From positions 17,196 through 81,195 of the forward strand of contig CAJURT010000009.1 of the NCBI GenBank assembly GCA_910588875.1: a DNA stretch of 64,000 bases. The letters are read 5' to 3'. This stretch comes from an uncultured Lachnospiraceae bacterium (GTDB lineage: Bacteria > Bacillota > Clostridia > Lachnospirales > Lachnospiraceae). Of this stretch, positions 43,071-50,254 are shown piece by piece (position 1 is the first letter of the stretch; each line of letters starts with the position of its first letter). The notes below the pieces were generated by a model. It was not told the DNA's origin and made no database searches. It saw only the letters and a program-made list of their open reading frames with translations. Made by a program: the position numbers and the translations under genes.

Positions 43071-43133
43071 ATGGAAAACAACACCCAATCTGTTGCAACG
43101 AATATTATCAATAAAGAAATCATATACTCCTAA
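43071..43133 (+). other. Possible 20-codon leader peptide ORF
   Basis: A GGAG site precedes a short frame, MENNTQSVATNIINKEIIYS, followed at once by a hairpin. CCGATA and TATCGG upstream could pair and hide the ribosome site. The rest of 42841-43070 shows no gene. It may be a chance frame. Confidence 0.25.
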
Positions 43134-43141
43134 AAGCGACG

Positions 43142-43167
43142 ACGGCGAGGGCATATTTCCTCGCCGT
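43142..43167. terminator. Terminator hairpin after the cysteine operon
   Basis: ACGGCGAGG (43142-43150) pairs with CCTCGCCGT (43159-43167), loop of 8 nt. It lies 17 bp past the mnmA remnant's stop on the minus strand, followed by GCTTTTAG. On the plus strand it is followed by TGTTTGTT, so it may act in both directions. Confidence 0.6.
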
Positions 43168-43183
43168 TGTTTGTTCTATGAAA

Positions 43184-43506
43184 TTAGCAGATTACTCCTC
43201 CACCCACAACCGTATCACCATCATACAGCACAACCGCCTGCCCTGCGGTGACAGCCCGCTGAGGCTTGTCACACAAAATTCGGATTTTCCTGTTCTCATC
43301 ATGATACGCCATATGCTCCGGGCCAACTGTCACGGTATTTGTTGCCATATCCTTGCGGCAGACAAAGGCCGGCCATCCTGCATCTCAATTCTGGCATAGT
43401 GCCCGGTGACAACAGCCTCGTTTTGAAACAGCTTTATGGTGACGCCAATACAGTCGTAGCCTGCCTGTTTGGACAGAAAAGCAGCGACAGAGGAATCCAC
43501 GTCGGC
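43184..43506 (-). pseudogene. mnmA: tRNA 2-thiouridylase (mnmA) remnant with internal deletions
   Basis: Three separated pieces of MnmA lie in order: the PP-loop start (DVDSSVAAFLSKQAGYDCIG, SGG lost), a middle piece (VVTGHYARIEMQDGR) and, after a frame change, the C-terminus (KPQRAVTAGQAVVLYDGDTV, then GGGVIC and stop at 43184). About two thirds of the gene is missing, including the catalytic cysteines. It fuses directly onto the iscS remnant upstream. Confidence 0.78.
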
Positions 43507-43509
43507 CCC

Positions 43510-43879
43510 GGTGTTCTCCTCACATAGAAACAGCCGCAGAGAACCGTGGGCCACCTCGTGGGAACAGCCGATGGCCAGCAGAAACATGGCTGGGATCCAA
43601 GGAACTGGAGGTACAGGCGGAGCCGGAAGAAGCGCAGATGCCCCGGTCGTCCAGGAGCAGGCTCTCCCCCTCGATGCCCTCAAAACAAAAGTTCACATTG
43701 CCGGGGAGACGGTTCACATGGTCCCCGTTGAGGGCGGTATGGGGAATTTGGGACAGTCCCGCAATCGGCCTGTCCCGCAGGCCGGAGGGATTGCCCCAGG
43801 TCTCCTCCATGCAGTTCAGCATAGCACTGATGGTGAACTTGCTCATTTGGGTAGTGGCCACATTGTCCACATAAATCAT
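43510..43879 (-). pseudogene. Cysteine desulfurase (iscS/nifS) remnant, deleted and frameshifted
   Basis: The frame opens MIYVDNVATTQMSKFTISAM, the normal N-terminus of NifS-type enzymes. It then jumps to the C-terminal part (RLPGNVNFCFEGIEGESLLL, ICASSGSACTSSSLDPSH). The PLP lysine region between them is gone. A one-base shift near 43588 puts the last part (LLAIGCSHEVAHGSLRLFLC) in another frame. It follows cysK and, with mnmA, was once a sulfur-transfer pair for tRNA thiolation. Confidence 0.8.
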
Positions 43880-43934
43880 CGTAAAATCCTTTCTGACGCC
43901 GAACACGCCGGTGCTTCCACCGGCGTGTTCCCCT

Positions 43935-44867
43935 TTAGTCCGCGAAAAGCGGTGTGGACAGGTAGCGGCCGCCGGTGTCCGGGAGAAGTACCACGATGGT
44001 CTTGCTCGCGTTCTCGGGCCGCTTTGCCAGTTCGATTGCCGCATGGAGCGCGGCCCCGGAGGAGATGCCCACCAGCACACCCTCCTTGCGGCCAATCAGC
44101 CGTCCGGCGGCAAAGGCGTCCTCGTTGGACACGGGAATGATCTCGTCGTAGACGGCGGTATCCAGCACGTCGGGGACAAAGCCCGCGCCGATGCCTTGAA
44201 TCTTGTGCGGCCCGGAGCAGCCCTCGCTGAGAACGGGGGAATCCTTGGGCTCCACCGCCACGATTTTCACTGCCGGATTTTGCTCCTTGAGGTACTGGCC
44301 TATGCCGGTAATGGTGCCGCCGGTGCCCACGCCAGCCACGAAAATGTCCACTTTGCCATCGGTGTCCATCCAGATTTCCGGACCGGTGGCAGACCGGTGG
44401 GCGGCAGGGTTGGCGGGGTTAACAAACTGGCCGGGGATAAAGCTGTTGGGGATCTCCTGGGCCAACTCCTCCGCTTTGGCAATAGCCCCCTTCATCCCCT
44501 TGGCCCCCTCGGTGAGCACCAGTTCCGCACCATAGGCTTTCATCAACTGCCGACGCTCCACGCTCATGGTTTCCGGCATGGTGATGACGATGCGATAGCC
44601 GCGGGCCGCCGCTACGGAAGCCAGCCCGATCCCAGTGTTGCCGGAGGTGGGCTCGATAATGGTGGAGCCGGGTTTCAGCTTCCCGCTGGCCTCGGCCTCG
44701 TCGATCATGGCCTTGGCGATGCGGTCCTTTACCGATCCGGCGGGGTTGAAGTATTCCAGCTTAGCCAGAATGTGGGCACTCAGCCCCGCGTTCTTTTCGA
44801 TATGGGTCAGTTCCAGCAGAGGCGTTTTGCCGATTAACTGGTCGGCGGATGTGTAGATATTGGGCAT
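43935..44867 (-). CDS. cysK: Cysteine synthase A (O-acetylserine sulfhydrylase)
   Basis: This 310-residue PLP enzyme has the lysine block PAGSVKDRIAKAM, the TSGNTGIG substrate loop and the GTGGTITGIG phosphate loop. It makes cysteine from O-acetylserine and sulfide. The ATG at 44867 has AAGGAGG 8 nt upstream and lies 13 nt after the metY stop. Transcription starts from the metY promoter. Confidence 0.95.
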   Translation of the reverse strand: MPNIYTSADQLIGKTPLLELTHIEKNAGLSAHILAKLEYFNPAGSVKDRIAKAMIDEAEASGKLKPGSTIIEPTSGNTGIGLASVAAARGYRIVITMPETMSVERRQLMKAYGAELVLTEGAKGMKGAIAKAEELAQEIPNSFIPGQFVNPANPAAHRSATGPEIWMDTDGKVDIFVAGVGTGGTITGIGQYLKEQNPAVKIVAVEPKDSPVLSEGCSGPHKIQGIGAGFVPDVLDTAVYDEIIPVSNEDAFAAGRLIGRKEGVLVGISSGAALHAAIELAKRPENASKTIVVLLPDTGGRYLSTPLFAD

Positions 44868-44880
44868 GACAGATTCCTCC

Positions 44881-46167
44881 TTATTCTTGTGACACAGCGG
44901 CAAAGCCTTTCTCCAGATCGGCAATGATGTCGTCGATATGCTCGGTGCCGATGGACAGGCGGATGGTGTTGGGTTTGATGCCCTGATCCAGCAGTTCTTC
45001 AGATGAAAGCTGGGAGTGGGTGGTGGTGGCGGGATGGATCACCAGGGACTTTACATCCGCCACATTGGCCAGCAGGGAGAAAATCTCCAGGCTGTCGATG
45101 AATTTGTGGGCTTCCGTTTGACCGCCTTTGATCTCAAAAGTGAAAATGGACGCGCCGCCGTTGGGAAAATACTTTTCGTACAGGGTGTGGTCGGGGTGAT
45201 CGGACAAAGCCGGGTGGTTGACTTTCTCCACCTGGGAGTGACCCGCCAGGAACTCTACCACCTTTTTGGTGTTTTCGGCGTGGCGCTCCAAACGCAGGGA
45301 CAGGGTCTCCACCCCCTGGAGAAGCAGGAAGGCATTGAAGGGGGAAATAGTGGCCCCGGTGTCCCGCAGGAGGATGGCCCGAATGTAGGTGACGAAGGCG
45401 GCAGGGCCGACGGCATCCACGAAGCTGACCCCGTGGTAGCTGGGATTGGGCGCGGCAATAGGGGCATACTTGTCGGAGGCTTTCCAGTCAAATTTGCCGC
45501 TGTCCACAATGATGCCGCCCAGAGTAGTGCCGTGTCCGCCGATGAACTTGGTGGCGGAATGAACCACGATGTCCGCGCCATGCTCAATGGGTCGGATGAG
45601 GTAAGGTGTGCCAAAGGTGTTGTCAATGACCAGGGGCAGACCGTGGGCGTGGGCAATTTCTGCAATTGCATCAATGTCAGGGATGTCGCTGTTGGGGTTG
45701 CCCAAGGTTTCGAGATAGACGGCCTTGGTATTGGGGCGGATGGCGGCGGTCACTGCGTTTAAGTCGTGGGCATCCACAAAACTGGTCTCCACCCCAAACT
45801 GGGGCAGGGTGTGGGCCAGCAGATTGTAGCTTCCGCCGTAGATGGTCTTTTGGGCCACAATGTGATCCCCCGCCTGGGCCAACGCCTGAATGGTATAGGT
45901 GATCGCCGCCGCGCCAGAGGCCAGTGCCAGTGCCGCCACACCACCCTCCAAAGCCGCGAGGCGCTTCTCCAGCACGTCCTGGGTGGAGTTGGTCAGCCGC
46001 CCATAGATGTTTCCGGCATCCGCCAGCCCGAATCGAGCGGCGGCGTGGGCGGAATTGCGGAACACATAGGAGGTGGTCTGGTAAATGGGCACCGCTCGGG
46101 CATCGGTGGCAGGATCAGGCTGCTCCTGGCCTACATGGAGTTGCAATGTCTCAAACTTATAACTCAT
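44881..46167 (-). CDS. metY: O-acetylhomoserine sulfhydrylase (MetY/CysD family)
   Basis: This 428-residue Cys/Met-metabolism PLP enzyme has ETLQLHVGQEQPDPATDARA and PIYQTTSYVF at the N-terminus. The PLP lysine is in VVHSATKFIGGHGTTLGG. The length, longer than cystathionine gamma-synthase, and the DTGATISPFNAFLLLQGVET block fit MetY. It takes O-acetylhomoserine and sulfide to homocysteine. The ATG at 46167 is preceded by GAGGGGG. Confidence 0.93.
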   Translation of the reverse strand: MSYKFETLQLHVGQEQPDPATDARAVPIYQTTSYVFRNSAHAAARFGLADAGNIYGRLTNSTQDVLEKRLAALEGGVAALALASGAAAITYTIQALAQAGDHIVAQKTIYGGSYNLLAHTLPQFGVETSFVDAHDLNAVTAAIRPNTKAVYLETLGNPNSDIPDIDAIAEIAHAHGLPLVIDNTFGTPYLIRPIEHGADIVVHSATKFIGGHGTTLGGIIVDSGKFDWKASDKYAPIAAPNPSYHGVSFVDAVGPAAFVTYIRAILLRDTGATISPFNAFLLLQGVETLSLRLERHAENTKKVVEFLAGHSQVEKVNHPALSDHPDHTLYEKYFPNGGASIFTFEIKGGQTEAHKFIDSLEIFSLLANVADVKSLVIHPATTTHSQLSSEELLDQGIKPNTIRLSIGTEHIDDIIADLEKGFAAVSQE

Positions 46168-46198
46168 GGGAATATCCCCCTCTCTCTGAATTGACACC

Positions 46199-46227
46199 AT
46201 TATATTCCTATTAACCTACTTTGTCAA
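46199..46227 (-). promoter_or_regulatory. Consensus promoter for metY-cysK with Rrf2-type operator motif
   Basis: On the minus strand: TTGACA (46227-46222), 17 nt, TATAAT (46204-46199). The decamer CCTATTAACC lies in the spacer and recurs in the opposite promoter at about 46253, a plausible regulator target. Confidence 0.75.
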
Positions 46228-46245
46228 TAGGTATATTGATGCTGC

Positions 46246-46274
46246 TTGAAATCCTATTAACCCTGTGGTATGAT
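46246..46274 (+). promoter_or_regulatory. Promoter of the Rrf2-type regulator
   Basis: TTGAAA (46246-46251), 17 nt, TATGAT (46269-46274), 24 bp before the regulator. It overlaps the second CCTATTAACC copy, so autoregulation is likely. Confidence 0.65.
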
Positions 46275-46297
46275 AGGAAAAACTGGAGGGGATTTTT

Positions 46298-46717
46298 ATG
46301 ATGATTTCCACAAAGGGCAGATATGCGCTACGGTTTTTGGTAGACCTTGCGGAGCATCAGGATGATGGATTTGTGCCGTTGAAGGAAGTGTCCATGCGTC
46401 AGGAAATTTCGGAGAAGTACCTGGAAATCGTGGTAAAGGAACTGGTAAAGGGCGGCCTGCTCGCCGCAATGCGGGGAAAAGGCGGAGGATACCGGCTGAA
46501 CCGCGCCCCGGAGGAGTACAGCGTAAAGTCTATTCTTCAACTGATGGAGGGGCCGCTGGTTCCTGTCGCCTGTCTGGAACCGGGGAAAGATACCTGTCCC
46601 CGGAGCAACGGCTGCCGGACGCTCCCGCTGTGGCAGGGGCTGGATAAGGTTATCTCTGATTATCTGGCACAATTTACTTTGGCGGATTTGTGCAACAAGA
46701 ATTTTCAAATAAAATAG
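46298..46717 (+). CDS. Rrf2 family regulator of sulfur metabolism (CymR/IscR-like)
   Basis: This 139-residue winged-helix protein reads STKGRYALRFLVDLAEHQDD, then EISEKYLEIVVKELVKGGLL. Three cysteines in CLEPGKDTCPRSNGC (CX7CX5C) are placed as in Fe-S-binding Rrf2 proteins. The start has GGAGGGG upstream. It is divergent from metY-cysK with a shared operator motif, so it probably represses sulfur assimilation. Confidence 0.9.
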   Translation: MMISTKGRYALRFLVDLAEHQDDGFVPLKEVSMRQEISEKYLEIVVKELVKGGLLAAMRGKGGGYRLNRAPEEYSVKSILQLMEGPLVPVACLEPGKDTCPRSNGCRTLPLWQGLDKVISDYLAQFTLADLCNKNFQIK

Positions 46718-47121
46718 AAACCAACATTGGCTGACATCTGTTTTTATATGTTATGATAATCTTACTTCATTAGAAAGCGACAACTGAATAGGTTATACTG
46801 ATTGGAACAGTAAATGCCGGTTACATACACAATCCAAACAGACACCAATGGGGCGAGGGCTGTCCTGCTGGTGTGGTTGTGTATGCAACCGGCTTCTTTC
46901 TTTGCCCAAAACAACTGAATAACCGTCTGAATAGGATACTCTGCCATGACCTCCGCCGTGGAGAGAGCGAGATAACGCCGCTGAAAAGAGGCCGGAACGC
47001 CATTCAGGACAATCGGCAAGACAGCATGACGGCAAAATGGCCCTATTTGCCGATACCTGTGGGTGGCATCACAGGTGATGCCACTTTTGTACGGACTATC
47101 TATGAGAATGGAGGAATTGTT
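46718..47121. other. Stretch without a supported gene
   Basis: Frames exist on both strands but none looks like a protein family. The DNA includes a GGTGGCATCACAGGTGATGCCACT dyad (near 47063-47086) typical of mobile-element leaders. It probably belongs to the same decayed element as the mobilization remnant that follows. Confidence 0.4.
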
Positions 47122-47256
47122 TTGAGCGCAAACAATGAAAGAGTAAGGCTGAAAATCAGACTGACCGAAGAAGAAAAGGCCAAGCTGGAGCATGACGCCG
47201 CCCTGTGCGGCCTGACCCAAGCCGAATACTTCCGAAATGTCTGGGCAAGCGGCATC
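47122..47256 (+). pseudogene. MobC-like mobilization protein, N-terminal remnant
   Basis: From a TTG with GGAGG upstream the frame reads LSANNERVRLKIRLTEEEKA, then LCGLTQAEYFRNV, as in ribbon-helix-helix relaxosome accessory proteins. Homology stops at about 47256, where the opposite strand carries a mutM fragment. Confidence 0.55.
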
Positions 47257-47339
47257 AAAGGGTGGATATTCACTACAACACCATGTATTTGCGGCTCAAC
47301 TACACTTTTGATTGTTTCTATTTCAGGTAATTCAGGCAT
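47256..47339 (-). pseudogene. mutM: Formamidopyrimidine-DNA glycosylase (mutM) N-terminal remnant
   Basis: A 28-codon piece, MPELPEIETIKSVVEPQIHG, starts exactly with the catalytic Pro-Glu of Fpg/MutM. It breaks off into the mobilization remnant. It overlaps the 3' end of the radical SAM gene by 8 nt. Confidence 0.65.
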
Positions 47340-48279
47340 TATTATCACTTCTACGCTCCGCTCCGGTGGTTGCAGAACATGCGTCCACCGAACGCATTGC
47401 GCCCTTTCGTGCTGATTTTTTAATTTTGCTGTGATAGAAATAATTAACAATCACAGGCGGAGCGTTAAAAGGACGGCTTATACTGTCATCATTCGTCACA
47501 TAGTCAAGACCGGTTTCGGCAGCATACTCCTTTAGTTCTGTGTCGAGAACTTCCCAATAGCTGCGGCTGCCTCGGTGATAGATTTCCTGATACAGCGGCA
47601 GGAGAGCAGGATATTTCTCTTTGATATAGTCCATAATGACCGCCTTGTAGTTTCCACGCAGATTTAGGTTTTCAAGCCATATTAAATTGCATTGGTTTTT
47701 CGCCTGTTCAATAATCGCCTTTACATCGGTAATGCCGGGGAAAATCGGGGAGATAAAACAGGTGGTGCGAACGCCTGCTTTATGAAACTCTTTCATTGCC
47801 GCCAGTCGGCGTTCGATAGATACAGCCTTATCCATATCGTCCTTGAACGCTTCGTCAAGCGTGTTGACCGACCATGAAACACGGGTGTCAGGGAAGGTTT
47901 TTATCAAATCCAAGTCCCGCAAAATCAAATCCGACTTTGTGGCAATGGAGAGTTTCGCCCCGCTGCCTTGCAGTTCGTTCAGCAAGACTCTTGTACGCCC
48001 ATAGAGTTCTTCCTGCGGGTTATATGGGTCTGTGACTGAGCCGATAAAAAGTTCCTTACCCGCATATTTTTTCGGATTTTTAATTTTATCCCAAATCTTC
48101 ACATCTATAAATTCGCCCCACGGTTCGGGATGGTTTGAGAAGCGTTTCATGAAGGAAGCATAACAATATTTGCAGGCGTGGGAGCAGCCCGTATAAGGGT
48201 TTACTGAAAAATCACATACGGGCAGGTTGGATTTTGTTATCACATTTTTTGCTTCAATTTCTTTTATAATCATTTCCAT
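47332..48279 (-). CDS. SPL-family radical SAM protein
   Basis: This 315-residue protein has the iron-sulfur motif CSHACKYCYA (CX3CX2C) after NPYTGCSHAC. LFIGSVTDPYNPQEE and SIATKSDLILRDLDL are typical of the spore-photoproduct-lyase-like COG1533 family. The substrate is unknown; members act on nucleic acid or serve as uncharacterised maturases. Its last 20 residues look non-native, since the gene runs into the mutM remnant. It overlaps the nitroreductase gene by 10 nt, so the two are co-expressed. Confidence 0.85.
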   Translation of the reverse strand: MEMIIKEIEAKNVITKSNLPVCDFSVNPYTGCSHACKYCYASFMKRFSNHPEPWGEFIDVKIWDKIKNPKKYAGKELFIGSVTDPYNPQEELYGRTRVLLNELQGSGAKLSIATKSDLILRDLDLIKTFPDTRVSWSVNTLDEAFKDDMDKAVSIERRLAAMKEFHKAGVRTTCFISPIFPGITDVKAIIEQAKNQCNLIWLENLNLRGNYKAVIMDYIKEKYPALLPLYQEIYHRGSRSYWEVLDTELKEYAAETGLDYVTNDDSISRPFNAPPVIVNYFYHSKIKKSARKGAMRSVDACSATTGAERRSDNNA

Positions 48280-48896
48280 CTCCCAAAGCGTATTTGTTTG
48301 TCTATATCAGGTTTGTATTGCTCTAATTGCGTTTCTTCGGGATTTGCGTAGCCAATGCCGATAAATACGGGTATCATATAGGTCGGCGGCACTTTCAGTT
48401 TTTTCTTGACTATATCGTGTTCTTTGTTCAGCGGAATACGCATTGAGCAGGATAAACCTTCTGCCGTTGCCGCTAAAAAGATATTTTCTATCACACACCA
48501 AATCGTGGCGAAAGGATTTAATTTTGAAACATACTCGCCATTCAATTCTTTTGATTTGAATAAAGGAATAATGACATATGGCGCTTCTTTCAGCATCGTA
48601 TATTGTTTGGGCATAGCGTAGCCGTACATTTTTTGTCCCAATGTAATCGGATAAGGCCTTGGCATATTCAGATACCTGTCGGCATCAAATTTATCTGCAA
48701 TAGCTTTGGCTTCGGAAAAGGCGTATTCTTTTTCTTCATCGGTTCTTATAACGATATACTGCCAATTACGGTTATGATCCCAAGTGGGGGCTTTGTTTCC
48801 TGCTTCCAAAACTCTTTTAATGACCTCAAAATCAACTTCCGTATCTAAAAATTCCCTCGTCGTTTTCCTTTTGTTAATTGCTTCGTAAAGTTCCAT
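48270..48896 (-). CDS. Nitroreductase family protein
   Basis: This 208-residue flavoprotein starts MELYEAINKRKTTREFLDTE, with the RKTTREF FMN-binding signature, then NKAPTWDHNRNWQYIV and a C-terminal IPVFIGIGYANPEE. It reduces nitro compounds, quinones or flavin using NAD(P)H. Its neighbours are a MarR regulator upstream and a radical SAM gene downstream. The segment is less GC-rich than the surroundings, suggesting acquisition as a cassette. Confidence 0.9.
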   Translation of the reverse strand: MELYEAINKRKTTREFLDTEVDFEVIKRVLEAGNKAPTWDHNRNWQYIVIRTDEEKEYAFSEAKAIADKFDADRYLNMPRPYPITLGQKMYGYAMPKQYTMLKEAPYVIIPLFKSKELNGEYVSKLNPFATIWCVIENIFLAATAEGLSCSMRIPLNKEHDIVKKKLKVPPTYMIPVFIGIGYANPEETQLEQYKPDIDKQIRFGRWK

Positions 48897-48938
48897 ATTT
48901 CCTCCTTTTTGGGCATATAGGTATCCCCGAAGGGGGAT

Positions 48939-49427
48939 TCAATGCTCCGTTTCTCGGTTGATAAGTTCTTTCAGGTTTTTTGTAAATGTCCGTGAGAGAT
49001 CAATTAGCTGTTTTTGTTCTTCCTGTGTAAACATGGACATTGCCGTATCTTCCGCCCATGTGATGTGGCGGACTACTTTTTCACAGTAAACCTTGCCTGC
49101 TTCGGTTATCCGTACCAATTTTTCACGTTTATTTTCTTTTCGCTCTTCAACAGTTACATACGCCTCGTTTAATAGATTTCGTATAATCAGATTGACTGTT
49201 TGTTTAGACTGAAAGGTGCGCTGACAAATTTCTGTCTGTGTTACGCCGCCTTTATCGTAGAAATCATCATAATATAGAACATTGACCACTAATAGTGTTT
49301 TCATCAGCATTCCGTGGCGTTTGGCGTACTCATCATACAACGCAAGCTGCTCATCCCGAAATTTGCAATATAGATATGCGTTTTTCTTGGTTTCCTTCGT
49401 TATATCATCCACCTCCCATAAAGTCAA
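48939..49427 (-). CDS. MarR family regulator
   Basis: This protein of about 160 residues has winged-helix residues about 55-125 (GGVTQTEICQRTFQSKQTVN, LLNEAYVTVEERKENKREKL). The start is unclear: a TTG at 49427 or a GTG at 49412, near a GGGAGG site. It probably senses a compound handled by the downstream nitroreductase and controls the cassette through the palindrome at its own start site. Confidence 0.87.
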   Translation of the reverse strand: MTLWEVDDITKETKKNAYLYCKFRDEQLALYDEYAKRHGMLMKTLLVVNVLYYDDFYDKGGVTQTEICQRTFQSKQTVNLIIRNLLNEAYVTVEERKENKREKLVRITEAGKVYCEKVVRHITWAEDTAMSMFTQEEQKQLIDLSRTFTKNLKELINRETEH

Positions 49428-49437
49428 TTACAGTACA

Positions 49438-49487
49438 GTCAATTTATTGACCGATGCTAATATAGCAAACTTTGTTCTGTTTGTCAA
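49438..49487 (-). promoter_or_regulatory. Promoter and MarR-type operator
   Basis: On the minus strand: TTGACA (49487-49482), 17 nt, TATATT (49464-49459). At the start point lies the perfect palindrome GTCAATTTATTGAC (49438-49451). A further GTCAATT half-site is at about 49422-49428. Confidence 0.75.
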
Positions 49488-49551
49488 GAATGCAAGTTGA
49501 TATTTGGCTATAAAACAGCGGCAAGGATTTTTTTCCTGCCGCTGTTGTCAA

Positions 49552-49956
49552 TTAGTTATAAATCAAATCTGTATTTACAATTTCCATTGCACTATTGCGA
49601 ATACAGTTCATTTTTTGTACCCATTCAAGCTGATTATCCGCCTTTAACTGTTCCGTCACACTTTCACGCTCTGCCATATGCTTTACCGGTCGAAAAAACA
49701 ATTTTTCTGCCTGCTCGTCAATATCAGCAAGGTAGCCGTTCAATTTACCGCTTGTGAGCAGAGTAGTATAAGTTGCTCTTTTATATTCTTGCAGATAGCG
49801 TCTGTGTCGCTGTCCCCATATGCCGATGGGCTTTGTTTTTTTGAATGCGAGAATCGCTCCGCTCCCGGTATCCCCACTGGCCTCTCTCTCCGCCAGACTG
49901 AACATCTGACGGAGTTTCATGAGCCATTGCCTGCAGGAATCAATGCTTGCCCTCAC
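49552..49956 (-). CDS. TnpV-like transposon protein, N-terminally altered
   Basis: Residues from about 38 on match TnpV proteins of Firmicutes transposons: KPIGIWGQRHRRYLQEYKRA, SGKLNGYLADIDEQAE, VTEQLKADNQLEWVQKMNCI and IVNTDLIYN at the end. The first 37 residues (SIDSCRQWLMKLRQMFSLAE) are not TnpV-like and may come from another mobile gene. Function is unknown. It marks an insertion just behind the shortened fur gene. Confidence 0.7.
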   Translation of the reverse strand: MRASIDSCRQWLMKLRQMFSLAEREASGDTGSGAILAFKKTKPIGIWGQRHRRYLQEYKRATYTTLLTSGKLNGYLADIDEQAEKLFFRPVKHMAERESVTEQLKADNQLEWVQKMNCIRNSAMEIVNTDLIYN

Positions 49957-49960
49957 CGCC

Positions 49961-50230
49961 CTAAGCGCCGGCCATCAGCGCCTCATAATCAATCCGGTAC
50001 ATATTTTTGCGCTGGATCAGCCCTGCCTCCTCCAGTGTCTTCACCAGTCGGTAAACGGTTGCCATACCGATGGAATCATCCGCCTTGTTTGCCTGATAGT
50101 AGATTTCCTTGCAGCTGCTGCACTCATCCTGCAGGATAATATCAATCAGCAGCAGCCTTTGGCTGGTAATCCGGCATCCATTCCTTCTCAGTTCCTTAAT
50201 AACAAAACATTTTTTGCTCTCCAATGACAT
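49961..50230 (-). pseudogene. Fur family regulator, truncated after the DNA-binding domain
   Basis: This 89-codon frame has a Fur winged helix: KCFVIKELRRNGCRITSQRL, SIGMATVYRLVKTLEEAGLI and QRKNMYRIDYEALMAGA, then a stop. The metal-binding, dimerising C-terminal half (normally 45-60 residues) is missing, and TnpV-element DNA follows. It sits 24 bp after feoB, so it was probably an iron-operon regulator. It could still act as a small DNA-binding protein, but I treat it as broken. Confidence 0.7.
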
Positions 50231-50254
50231 AATAAAACTCCTTCCCCGCAAAAT

